Source: DATBMA01 sp036555105
GTDB lineage: Bacteria > Actinomycetota > Acidimicrobiia > Spongiisociales > ZC4RG35
Length of the DNA: 15,878 nt
NCBI GenBank assembly: GCA_036555105.1
Contig: DATBMA010000010.1
Location: 1 to 15,878 of the forward strand
Direction: 5' to 3'
Shown: positions 6,856 to 15,029 of the stretch, in pieces
How positions within the stretch are numbered: the first letter of the stretch is position 1
Layout of the letters: each line of letters begins with the position of its first letter
The notes under the pieces: model-generated
The model's database searches: none
What the model saw: the letters and a program-made list of their open reading frames with translations, nothing else
What the model was told of the DNA's origin: nothing
Program-made: the position numbers and the translations under genes

Positions 6856-7220
6856 TCCCTGGCCTTTCGCCCGATGACACCCAGGTGGGTGTCCTGAAAC
6901 GATGTCGGGTGCTTGAGCCCGTATCCGAGAGCCCGGTCACCACCCACGTGTGACAGCCAGACCGCGCCGAGCATCGTCACCAGGTCGGACCCGGCCAGAA
7001 GCCCCCAACCAAGCAGGATCGCCGGCCCCACCAACACATGCCCGACGTTGTAGAAGAAGGCACCGACGCGGGGGTTGGCCAGGTAGCCGGCCGCACTCAG
7101 GTCGGGCACCAACCAGAGGAGCAGGAACAGCCACCACGGGTAACCGGTGTCCCGGTAGATGAGCAGCGCCAGGACGAAGAGCGCCAGCCCCTCGACTCTT
7201 TGGAAACCAATCACGCCCAC
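6798..7220 (-). CDS. DUF4260 family membrane protein
   Basis: A 140-residue membrane protein matching the DUF4260 family (PF14079) by its run of motifs: RVEGLALFVLALLIY, WWLFLLLWLVPDLSAAGYL, PRVGAFFYNVGH and, near the end, HVGGDRALGYGLKHPTSFQDTHLG. Four membrane helices are likely (about 7-21, 28-48, 52-73 and 76-93). The family has no known function. The last 19 residues, after RKARDQ, are polar and proline-rich and go past the usual family end; they are encoded in the stretch overlapping the convergent small membrane gene. Start GTG at 7220, with GTG at 7214 as an alternative. It lies 31 nt after the sufB stop on the same strand and may be read from the sufB transcript, though a functional link is not evident. 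Confidence 0.85.
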   Translation of the reverse strand: MGVIGFQRVEGLALFVLALLIYRDTGYPWWLFLLLWLVPDLSAAGYLANPRVGAFFYNVGHVLVGPAILLGWGLLAGSDLVTMLGAVWLSHVGGDRALGYGLKHPTSFQDTHLGVIGRKARDQLAVNPTTKPNTNPPPSA

Positions 7221-7251
7221 GGCAGGTTGTTAGCAGCCGGGGTGCAGCCGA

Positions 7252-9534
<2,283 letters not shown>

Positions 9535-9540
9535 TCGGTA

Positions 9541-9544
9541 CCTC
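9541..9544 (-). promoter_or_regulatory. Ribosome site deciding the sufB start
   Basis: GAGG on the minus strand is 6 nt from GTG at 9534. Neither in-frame ATG farther upstream (9579 and 9564) has an equally well-spaced site, so this favours the GTG. Confidence 0.5.
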
Positions 9545-9551
9545 GGATTCC

Positions 9552-9570
9552 GGGGAAAGGACATTTCCCC
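9552..9570. repeat. Perfect 7-bp palindrome in the sufB leader
   Basis: GGGGAAA (9552-9558) and TTTCCCC (9564-9570) flank a 5-nt centre, GGACA. If sufB starts at GTG 9534 this lies in the 5' untranslated leader between promoter and ribosome site and could be an operator or an RNA hairpin. If translation starts at ATG 9579 it falls in codons 4-10. Confidence 0.5.
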
Positions 9571-9583
9571 TATTGCCATAGTG

Positions 9584-9589
9584 ATATTA
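9584..9589 (-). promoter_or_regulatory. -10 box of the probable sufB promoter
   Basis: TAATAT on the minus strand, in the context GGTAATAT. The same GGTAATA heptamer occurs at the sufD promoter. Transcription would begin near 9577, placing about 43 nt of leader before GTG 9534. No good -35 is seen upstream, where the sequence is G/C-rich. The plus-strand context ATTGCCA-TAGTGAT-ATTACC also shares ATTGCC/ATTACC half-sites with the sufD palindrome, arranged directly instead of inverted. Confidence 0.4.
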
Positions 9590-9632
9590 CCTCGCTGCCG
9601 GGGGCAGATCGGGGGGCGGTACCCTCCAGGGG

Positions 9633-9692
9633 ATGCCAGAAGTGGCCGTGATCATTGACGTTTTCGATGGCGGGGCCAGGCCATGCCGGTGA
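9633..9692 (+). CDS. Possible 19-codon leader peptide
   Basis: ATG at 9633 opens 19 codons (MPEVAVIIDVF, then GGARPCR) ending at TGA 9690-9692. A TACCCT box at 9620-9625 lies 7 nt before it, the leaderless layout seen elsewhere in this window. The peptide overlaps the start codon of the next gene (ATG 9683), so its translation could feed ribosomes to that gene. It may equally be a chance open frame. Confidence 0.2.
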   Translation: MPEVAVIIDVFDGGARPCR

Positions 9693-10135
9693 TCGTGGTC
9701 GGAGCCGACACTCCTGTGGGACGAGTGCTGATCCCCCTGCTGACCGCCCCGGAGCGGGAGGTGCGGGCATTCGTCTCCGACCCGGACGCCGGAGCAGCCT
9801 TCAAGGAGCAGAAAGTGAAGGTGGCGGTGGGAGATTTGTCCGACGAGGGCCACCTGTCGGCCGCTTGCACCGGCTGCTTCTCGGCGATCCTCATCGCCTC
9901 CGCCGCCGAGGACGGGCGCGAGCTGTCGTTTGTCCCGCCCGGCTCCGAGATCGCCATGGTCTGGGCAGCCGCGGTTGGCGAAGCCGGCGTTCAGCGCGTC
10001 ATCTGGGTGGGGTCTGGGCCATTCCCGCCGGTCGATGCTCCCGAGATCGGCCAGGTCTCGGATACCGCTGACGCCGTTGCCACGGCCCGCGAGGCCGCCC
10101 GGCTCGACGATGCGGTACGGCTCTCCGGGGGCTGA
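9683..10135 (+). CDS. Short NAD(P)-binding Rossmann protein (NmrA/atypical SDR-like)
   Basis: A 150-residue protein opening with a dinucleotide-binding fold: MPVIVVGADTPVGRVLIPLL, where Gly7, Pro11 and Gly13 form a loosened GxxGxxG loop. It continues with REVRAFVSDPD (a basic residue at the end of strand 2, hinting at NADPH), KVAVGDLSDEGHL and VQRVIWVGS. This is the layout of NmrA/NAD(P)H-binding short-chain dehydrogenase relatives. Those are usually 200-300 residues, so this one holds only the cofactor half and lacks a clear substrate domain or Tyr-x3-Lys pair. Reaction unknown. ATG 9683 is the first possible start after an in-frame stop at 9656. Its TGA abuts the stop of the convergent M23 gene (TGATCA). 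Confidence 0.7.
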   Translation: MPVIVVGADTPVGRVLIPLLTAPEREVRAFVSDPDAGAAFKEQKVKVAVGDLSDEGHLSAACTGCFSAILIASAAEDGRELSFVPPGSEIAMVWAAAVGEAGVQRVIWVGSGPFPPVDAPEIGQVSDTADAVATAREAARLDDAVRLSGG

Positions 10136-10735
10136 TCAGATCGGCTTGGCCCCGACGTCGGCGTTGATCACCAACTCCGCCCGTTTGGTCTGAAAGGCAT
10201 CCACCAGCAGCAGGTATGGATCCAGGGCTTGCCCCTCATAGCGGAGCTCGAAGTGGAGATGAGGAGTCGTGCCCTCGGCATTGCCGGAATCGCCCACCCA
10301 GGCGATCAACTGCCCGGCCGTGACCTCGGCCCCTTCGATGACGCCTTCGGCGAAAGTCATGGTGATCGGCGCCCGGCCGTTGTCGGTTCCCGGCAGGTCG
10401 TTGTTGAGATGCATGTAGGCGGTCTCCCAGCCGTCACCGTGATCCACCACCAGGTAACGCCCGGCCAGCCGGCTCTGGTCGATCCGGGTCACGACCCCAT
10501 CGGCGGCGGCATACACGGGGGTGAGCCTGGCGGCGAACATGTCGATGCCGTGATGACGGCGCCCTCCCGACCTCCGCTGCCCGAAGCTGTCTGTGAACGA
10601 ACTATGGGCTGCGTCGAGCGGATAGCTCAGCCGGAAGGGAGGATCGGGCGGGGTCGAGGCCACTGCCACACCATTGGTCAGCAGCGAGCATGCCAGGACC
10701 GCCACCATCCCGCGTCGAATTCGGCGCGTCGACAT
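10136..10735 (-). CDS. Secreted M23/LytM family metallopeptidase-like protein
   Basis: A 199-residue protein with a signal peptide (basic start, hydrophobic 9-21, likely cut after AVA at 26), hence exported. The LytM domain covers about 40-175: HHGIDMF gives the first zinc ligands (H61, D65), YMHL holds H109, and HLHFELR gives H159 and H161. With these residues present it is probably an active zinc endopeptidase on peptidoglycan cross-bridges, not a degenerate LytM factor. YLVVDHGDGWETAYMHL and AWVGDSGNAEGTTPHLHFE are typical family segments. A tail of about 24 residues follows the domain. ATG at 10735 has a GAGGTGA ribosome site (10748-10742). It stands alone: upstream is the repeat region, downstream a convergent gene. 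Confidence 0.88.
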   Translation of the reverse strand: MSTRRIRRGMVAVLACSLLTNGVAVASTPPDPPFRLSYPLDAAHSSFTDSFGQRRSGGRRHHGIDMFAARLTPVYAAADGVVTRIDQSRLAGRYLVVDHGDGWETAYMHLNNDLPGTDNGRAPITMTFAEGVIEGAEVTAGQLIAWVGDSGNAEGTTPHLHFELRYEGQALDPYLLLVDAFQTKRAELVINADVGAKPI

Positions 10736-10840
10736 CGATTATCACCTCATATCGGGGAGAGAACCGGGAGCCTGGGTCCCGGCGAGCGCCGGACCCTAAG
10801 CCCGCAGGGGCAACTAGACGAAATCCGGGGAACGAGGTCG

Positions 10841-10896
10841 CACGGTCTCGAGGTCGCACGGTCTCACGGTCTCGAGGTCGCACGGTCTCGAGCCTC
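10841..10896. repeat. Tandem repeat cluster A, 16-bp unit
   Basis: The unit CACGGTCTCGAGGTCG occurs at 10841-10856 and 10865-10880, with a half unit CACGGTCT at 10857-10864 and a diverged copy (CACGGTCTCGAGCCTC) at 10881-10896. A trailing GAGGTCG at 10834-10840 is the end of an earlier copy. The exact identity of copies and the half-unit suggest recent slippage. Confidence 0.85.
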
Positions 10897-10952
10897 GACC
10901 CCTGCACGCGAGAGACCGGGAGGCGCCGCCCCCCGGCCTCCGCTTGGGCTTT

Positions 10953-11032
10953 CCGGTGTTAGCCACCGGCACCCTTGATTGCCTCGTGGCAACCCGCATC
11001 CCCGACGCACTGCGTCGCTCCCTGGCTGCAGG
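10953..11032. repeat. Run of four small perfect inverted repeats
   Basis: In 80 bp: CCGGTG-TTAGC-CACCGG (10953-10969), TTGCC-TCGT-GGCAA (10979-10992), CGACGC-ACT-GCGTCG (11003-11017) and CCTG-GCTG-CAGG (11021-11032). A further GGAGGC/GCCTCC pair lies at 10919-10941. Each could fold as a short hairpin in RNA or DNA. GC-rich sequence gives short palindromes by chance, so the biological meaning is unproved. Confidence 0.5.
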
Positions 11033-11074
11033 ACCATGGGCATAGGCGTTATCGACCCCCGCTCACCCGTCCTT

Positions 11075-11118
11075 GAGACATCGAGACCGCGAGACCGACC
11101 TCGAGACTGTCGGGACCG
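11075..11118. repeat. Repeat cluster B, GAGACC units inverted relative to cluster A
   Basis: Octamers GAGACATC (11075), GAGACCGC (11083) and GAGACCGA (11091) run head to tail, then GAGACTGT (11103) and GGGACCGC (11112). CGAGACC here is the reverse complement of GGTCTCG in cluster A, so the two clusters face each other across about 180 bp. Cluster B reaches the expected -35 position of the inositol synthase promoter. Confidence 0.7.
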
Positions 11119-11130
11119 CCTGTGCGTTCC

Positions 11131-11136
11131 TAATGT
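11131..11136 (+). promoter_or_regulatory. -10 box of the inositol synthase promoter
   Basis: TAATGT lies 8 nt before ATG 11145, so transcription would begin at or next to the start codon. No ribosome site is present, supporting a leaderless message. The -35 position (about 11108-11113, TGTCGG) is a poor match and falls in repeat cluster B. Confidence 0.45.
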
Positions 11137-11144
11137 GCCCGCAC

Positions 11145-12458
11145 ATGACCCCCGAAATCGCCCCGGCCACCGGCCGCCTCGGGGTCCTGACCCCGGGCAT
11201 GGGGGCCGTGGCGACCACCTTCATCGCCGGGGTCCAAGCCGTTCGCAAGGGATACTCGCAGCCCTTCGGCTCGCTCACCCAGATGAGCCACATCAGGCTC
11301 GGCAAGCGCACCGCCTCGCGCAACCCGCTCATCAAGGAGTTCGTGCCGCTGGCAGAGCTCGACGACCTGGTCTTCGGTGGCTGGGACCCCTATTCGGACG
11401 ACGCCTTCGCCGCGGCAATGAAGGCAGGCGTGCTCGACTCGCGCCAGCTCGAAGGGGTGGCTGAGGAGCTGCGGCTGGTGCAACCGATGCCGGCTGTGTT
11501 CTCACCGGATTGGGTCAAGCGGCTCGAGGACTACGACCAGGTCAAAGAGGGCAGCAACAAGATGGACATGGCCCAGCAGCTGATCGACGACATCGATCGC
11601 TTCCGGGCGGACCAGGGCTGCGACCGTCTGGTGATGGTCTGGTGTGCGTCGACCGAGGCTTACCGGGAGCCTTCGGCAGTCCATCAGAGCCTGGAGGCGT
11701 TCGTCGAGGGGCTGAAGGCGAACGACCCCGCCATCGCGCCTTCCCAGATCTACGCGTACGCCGCCCTCGAGTCAGGAGTCCCCTTCGCCAACGGTGCGCC
11801 CAATCTGGCGGTCGACATCCCCGCCATGACCGAGCTGGCCACCGAGCGGGGGGTGCCCATCGCCGGCAAGGACTTCAAGACCGGACAGACCCTTCTCAAG
11901 ACCACCCTTGCCCCGGCTCTGAAGGCGCGGATGCTGGGGGTGCGAGGTTGGTACTCGACGAACATCCTCGGCAACCGCGACGGCGAGGTACTCGACGATC
12001 CTGACAGCTTCCGCTCGAAGGAGGTCTCGAAGCTCGGGGTCCTGGAGACCATCCTTCAGCCCGAGGTGTACCCCGACCTCTACGGCGACCTCTATCACCT
12101 GGTGAGGATCAACTACTACCCGCCGCGGGGCGACGACAAGGAGGGCTGGGACAACATCGACATCTTCGGATGGCTTGGCTATCCGATGCAGATCAAGATC
12201 GACTTCCTCTGCAAGGACTCGATCCTGGCCGCCCCCATCGTCCTCGACCTCGCGCTGTTCATGGACCTGGCCCAGCGGGCCGGGCGCAAGGGCATCCAGG
12301 AGTGGCTCTCCTTCTACTTCAAGAGCCCGCAGGTGGGCACCGGCCTTTATCCGGAGAACGACCTCTTCATCCAGCTCACCAAGCTCAAGAACAACCTGCG
12401 TCATCTGATGGGCGAAGAGCTCATCACCCACCTCGGCACCGAGTACTACGAGGACTGA
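11145..12458 (+). CDS. ino1: Inositol-3-phosphate synthase (myo-inositol-1-phosphate synthase)
   Basis: A 437-residue soluble enzyme that turns glucose-6-phosphate into inositol phosphate with bound NAD as transient oxidant; the product feeds inositol lipids or inositol-based thiols and solutes. The Rossmann start is RLGVLTPGMGAVATTFIAG (11-29), with SLTQMSH soon after. The active-site lysine block is KDFKTGQTLLK (242-252), then WYSTNILGNRDG (269-280), the equivalent of the family's SYNHLGNNDG, and CKDSILAAPIVLDL (356-369), the family's CEDSLLAAPLILDL. Length and motifs favour a full, active enzyme. ATG at 11145 is chosen because the TAATGT box 8 nt upstream predicts a leaderless message; ATG 11133 would overlap that box. 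arfB follows 15 nt downstream on the same strand, likely in one transcript. Confidence 0.92.
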   Translation: MTPEIAPATGRLGVLTPGMGAVATTFIAGVQAVRKGYSQPFGSLTQMSHIRLGKRTASRNPLIKEFVPLAELDDLVFGGWDPYSDDAFAAAMKAGVLDSRQLEGVAEELRLVQPMPAVFSPDWVKRLEDYDQVKEGSNKMDMAQQLIDDIDRFRADQGCDRLVMVWCASTEAYREPSAVHQSLEAFVEGLKANDPAIAPSQIYAYAALESGVPFANGAPNLAVDIPAMTELATERGVPIAGKDFKTGQTLLKTTLAPALKARMLGVRGWYSTNILGNRDGEVLDDPDSFRSKEVSKLGVLETILQPEVYPDLYGDLYHLVRINYYPPRGDDKEGWDNIDIFGWLGYPMQIKIDFLCKDSILAAPIVLDLALFMDLAQRAGRKGIQEWLSFYFKSPQVGTGLYPENDLFIQLTKLKNNLRHLMGEELITHLGTEYYED

Positions 12459-12473
12459 CCGGGACGCCGGACC

Positions 12474-12893
12474 ATGCAGGTCGCCGGCTACGAGATCTCC
12501 CCTGCCGAGCTGGAATGGTCATTCGGCCCCAGCGGGGGGCCGGGGGGCCAGCACGCCAATCGCTCCAACACCAGGGCGCAGCTCCGCTTCGACCTTGGTT
12601 CCACCGAGGCATTCCCGCCCGAGTTGAAGGCCAGGATGATGAGCCGGATCGGCCGGCGGGCCAACGAAGGCGTGATCGTCATCAACTGTGACGACAGCCG
12701 GTCGCAGCTGCAGAACCGGCGGGACTGCGAGCAGCGGCTGACCGAGATGCTGGAGGCGGCTGCCGCGACGACCAGGCGCCGTCGCCCCACCGGACCGAGC
12801 CCGGCGTCGAAGGAGAAGCGGCTGCAGGAAAAGCGCCGTCGCTCTCAGACCAAGAAGGAACGCGGGGCCCCGCCGGATGCGAGTGATGGCTAG
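12474..12893 (+). CDS. arfB: Peptidyl-tRNA hydrolase ArfB (YaeJ), ribosome rescue factor
   Basis: A 139-residue release-factor-like protein that frees nascent chains from ribosomes stalled at the end of broken mRNAs. The catalytic loop is SGGPGGQHANRSNTRAQLRFD (from residue 20) with Gly-Gly-Gln at 24-26. The stop-codon-reading domain of true release factors is absent, as expected. The C-terminal tail (101-130) is strongly basic, with RRRRP, KEKRLQEKRRRSQTKKER; in ArfB this tail lies in the empty mRNA channel and senses lack of message. Length equals the family norm. ATG at 12474 follows the inositol synthase stop by 15 nt with only a weak GGGAC site. Its TAG overlaps the stop of the convergent menE gene within CTAG. 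Confidence 0.93.
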   Translation: MQVAGYEISPAELEWSFGPSGGPGGQHANRSNTRAQLRFDLGSTEAFPPELKARMMSRIGRRANEGVIVINCDDSRSQLQNRRDCEQRLTEMLEAAAATTRRRRPTGPSPASKEKRLQEKRRRSQTKKERGAPPDASDG

Positions 12894-14101
12894 GCGAACA
12901 TCGACCTGAGGGCGACCAGATCCACCTTGCCCATCTCATTGCGGGGGAGGCGGTCCACTCGGAGGAATCGCCGAGGTCGGTGGCCGGCCGGCAGCAAGTC
13001 CCGGGCGATCTCTTCGACCTCGGAGACCCCCGTCGGCCCGGTGAACGCCATCCCCACCACCGCCCCCCAGGACCGATCCGGCAACCCGATCACCGCCACC
13101 TCCCCGATGTCGGGGATGGTCGACAGCACCGCCTCGACCTCTTCGGGATCGACGCTCTCGCCCCCAGAGACGATCACCCGGTCGAGGCGCCCGAGCACCC
13201 GAAGCTCACCGTCCTCCTCCAGGGTGCCGCGGTCGCCGGTGGTGAAGAACCCGCCGGGGGGCAGTTCGGGACCCCCCAGGTAGCCCGCCGCCACCATCTC
13301 TCCTCGAACCTCGATGGCACCCTCCAGGGCGATGCGCAACTCCACCCCCGAAAGGGGAAATAGCCGGTCGTCCCCCGGCCGCCCGCAGGCAATCTGAGCC
13401 GCGGTCTCGGTCATCCCATAGCTCGGCACTGCAGCCAGACCGGCCGCGCGCGCTTTTTCGAAGAGTTGAGGTGCGGCCGGTCCGCCTCCAACCAGCAGCC
13501 ATCGTGTCGAGGGGTATGGCCCCGCGTGGGAATCGAGCACACGTTCGAGCATGACCGGCACCAGGCTGGCGATCGTCGCCCTGCCGGCCAGATCGGATGC
13601 CACCCGAGCCGGGTCGAACGAAGGGTGGAGGATGATCGAAGCGCCTGCGCCAATGCAGCGATACAGGACGGACAATCCGCCTACGTGGTGCAGCGGGAGC
13701 ACCAGCAGCCACCGGTCGGACTCCGTTAGATCGATGTGCTGATTGGTGGCTCGAGTCGACGCCTGCCAGTTGGCAGCAGTCAGACGCACTCCTTTGCGGC
13801 CTCCCGCCGCCCCGGAGGTGTACACGACGATCTCGGACTCGAGCGCCCCACCGATCGTGGGAGGAGGGCGGGGATCGTCGGGATCTACGACCGCCACCGG
13901 CCGGCCGGACCTGATCGCCGCCAACAAGGAGAGGACGGACTCGAAGTCCCTGCGGGGGGCGATCGTTATCGGCCCGTCCCCAGGCGGGCTCCGGCGATCG
14001 ATCGCGCTGAGGGCCGCCCCGTAGGTGAGGACCCCCTCGGGGCCTTCGAGCAGCACCGCCGACGGCCGGGCGGCGGCGAACATGGCGAACGGGTCGGTCA
14101 T
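12890..14101 (-). CDS. menE: o-Succinylbenzoate-CoA ligase (MenE)
   Basis: A 403-residue adenylate-forming enzyme that activates o-succinylbenzoate with ATP and CoA for MenB, the next step in menaquinone synthesis. Motifs: phosphate loop VVYTSGAAGGRKGV (92-105), LPLHHVGGL (135-143), YGMTETAAQIA (228-238), TTGDRG (287-292), GRLDRVIVSGGESVDPEEVE (304-323), and the catalytic lysine in PRNEMGKVDL (K392). It is shorter than general acyl-CoA ligases (about 500), which is normal for actinobacterial MenE. The name rests partly on its neighbours menB and menA, since the motifs alone fit any acyl-CoA ligase. ATG at 14101 lies about 12 nt from a TAGCGT box, so the leader is a few nt at most. It is divergent from menB with a 24-bp gap. 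Confidence 0.9.
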   Translation of the reverse strand: MTDPFAMFAAARPSAVLLEGPEGVLTYGAALSAIDRRSPPGDGPITIAPRRDFESVLSLLAAIRSGRPVAVVDPDDPRPPPTIGGALESEIVVYTSGAAGGRKGVRLTAANWQASTRATNQHIDLTESDRWLLVLPLHHVGGLSVLYRCIGAGASIILHPSFDPARVASDLAGRATIASLVPVMLERVLDSHAGPYPSTRWLLVGGGPAAPQLFEKARAAGLAAVPSYGMTETAAQIACGRPGDDRLFPLSGVELRIALEGAIEVRGEMVAAGYLGGPELPPGGFFTTGDRGTLEEDGELRVLGRLDRVIVSGGESVDPEEVEAVLSTIPDIGEVAVIGLPDRSWGAVVGMAFTGPTGVSEVEEIARDLLPAGHRPRRFLRVDRLPRNEMGKVDLVALRSMFA

Positions 14102-14112
14102 CAGTCGGTCGT

Positions 14113-14119
14113 TACGCTA
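14113..14119. promoter_or_regulatory. Overlapping -10 boxes of the divergent menE/menB promoter
   Basis: TACGCT (14113-14118) on the plus strand is 7 nt before the menB GTG; TAGCGT (14119-14114) on the minus strand uses the same base pairs and is 12 nt before the menE ATG. Both fit TANNNT. The start codons are only 24 bp apart, so each -35 region would lie inside the other gene; neither -35 is a good match. Confidence 0.5.
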
Positions 14120-14125
14120 AAACCC

Positions 14126-15025
14126 GTGGTCTCCGAGCACTTCGACCCCGCCCGCTGGAAGCCGGTAGAAGGATTCGAATTGGGTGATGTCACCTACCAC
14201 CGGGCGGTCGATGCCGGGGTGGTGCGGGTGGCGATCCACCGTCCGGAGGTTCGCAACGCATTCCGTCCGCAGACGGTCGACGAGCTTTATCTCGCCCTCG
14301 ATCATGCCCGTCAGACCCCGGATGTCGGAGTGGTGCTCCTCACCGGCAACGGGCCCTCTCCCAAGGATGGAGGCTGGGCCTTCTCGTCAGGAGGGGATCA
14401 ACGGATCCGAGGGAAGGACGGTTATCAGTACCCGGAAGGTGAGGGGGCCGAGACCCTAGACCCCACTCGCACAGGCCGCCTGCACATCCTCGAGGTCCAA
14501 CGCCTCATCCGCTTCATGCCGAAGGTAGTGATCGCGGTGGTGCCGGGATGGGCGGTGGGCGGCGGGCACAGCCTCCACGTCGTTTGTGACCTGACCTTGG
14601 CCTGCAGTGAGCACGCCCTCTTCAAGCAGACCGACCCGGACGTGGCGAGCTTCGACGGCGGCTACGGCTCTGCATTGCTCGCCCGTCAGATCGGTCAGAA
14701 GCGGGCCCGCGAGATCTTCTTCCTGGGACGGCAGTACGACGCGTCCCAGGCAATGGCGATGGGGATGGTCAATGCCTCCATCGCTCACGCCGATCTGGAG
14801 CACGAAGCTCTGGCCTGGGCCAGCGAGATAGGTGCCAAGTCCCCCACCGCTCAGCGAATGCTCAAGTACGCCTTCAACCTGCTCGACGACGGTCTGGTCG
14901 GCCAGCAGCTGTTTGCCGGTGAGGCAACCCGGCTGGCCTACGGGACCGACGAGGCGGCGGAGGGACGCGAAGCGTTCCTGGAGAAGCGGCCGCCCGACTA
15001 CTCGCGCTTTCCCTGGCACTACTGA
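14126..15025 (+). CDS. menB: 1,4-Dihydroxy-2-naphthoyl-CoA synthase (MenB)
   Basis: A 299-residue crotonase-fold enzyme that closes the second ring of the menaquinone head group from o-succinylbenzoyl-CoA. The start SEHFDPARWKPVEGF is the usual actinobacterial MenB opening. Oxyanion-hole loops are WAFSSGGDQRIRG (84-96) and GWAVGGGHSLHVVCD (141-155); the catalytic loop is QTDPDVASFDGGYGS (168-182) with Ser175 and Asp177; the end RFPWHY supplies the conserved C-terminal Tyr. Asp170 occupies the position that is Asp185 in M. tuberculosis MenB and Gly in the bicarbonate-dependent E. coli enzyme, so this should be the bicarbonate-independent type. GTG at 14126 is set by family start and the TACGCT box 7 nt before it; no ribosome site, so leaderless. 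menA follows 4 nt after the stop. Confidence 0.95.
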   Translation: MVSEHFDPARWKPVEGFELGDVTYHRAVDAGVVRVAIHRPEVRNAFRPQTVDELYLALDHARQTPDVGVVLLTGNGPSPKDGGWAFSSGGDQRIRGKDGYQYPEGEGAETLDPTRTGRLHILEVQRLIRFMPKVVIAVVPGWAVGGGHSLHVVCDLTLACSEHALFKQTDPDVASFDGGYGSALLARQIGQKRAREIFFLGRQYDASQAMAMGMVNASIAHADLEHEALAWASEIGAKSPTAQRMLKYAFNLLDDGLVGQQLFAGEATRLAYGTDEAAEGREAFLEKRPPDYSRFPWHY

Positions 15026-15029
15026 GCCC

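Larger units (their letters stand above)
10736..11144. other. 409-bp gene-free region between the M23 and inositol synthase genes
   Basis: No credible reading frame lies here; open frames in it are Arg/Asp/Thr-rich by-products of the repeats. It holds the M23 ribosome site, a bulged hairpin GGGTC(C)CGGC-GAGC-GCCGGACCC at 10774-10796, a tandem GGTCTC repeat (10841-10896), a run of small hairpins (10919-11032), an inverted GAGACC repeat cluster (11075-11118) and the inositol synthase -10 box. No clear M23 promoter was found. Confidence 0.7.

Noticed and set aside
9600..9632. G-quadruplex in the sufB/Rossmann gene gap
   Set aside because: Only three separated G-runs of four or more are present (9600, 9611, 9629), with a 12-nt gap between the last two.
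10841..10896. CRISPR array
   Set aside because: 16-bp units lie directly head to tail with no unique spacers and no cas genes nearby.
10736..10900. c-di-AMP riboswitch upstream of the M23 gene
   Set aside because: Such riboswitches often precede wall hydrolases in actinobacteria, but the conserved core of the motif is not recognisable here; only repeats and a bulged hairpin are seen.
10229..10978. 249-codon plus-strand open frame
   Set aside because: It is antisense to the M23 gene and continues through the tandem repeats; no domain pattern and no ribosome site.
13736..14125. 130-codon N-terminal extension of menB
   Set aside because: It is antisense to menE with Arg/Pro/Gly-rich content; MenB proteins start at SEHFDPARW.
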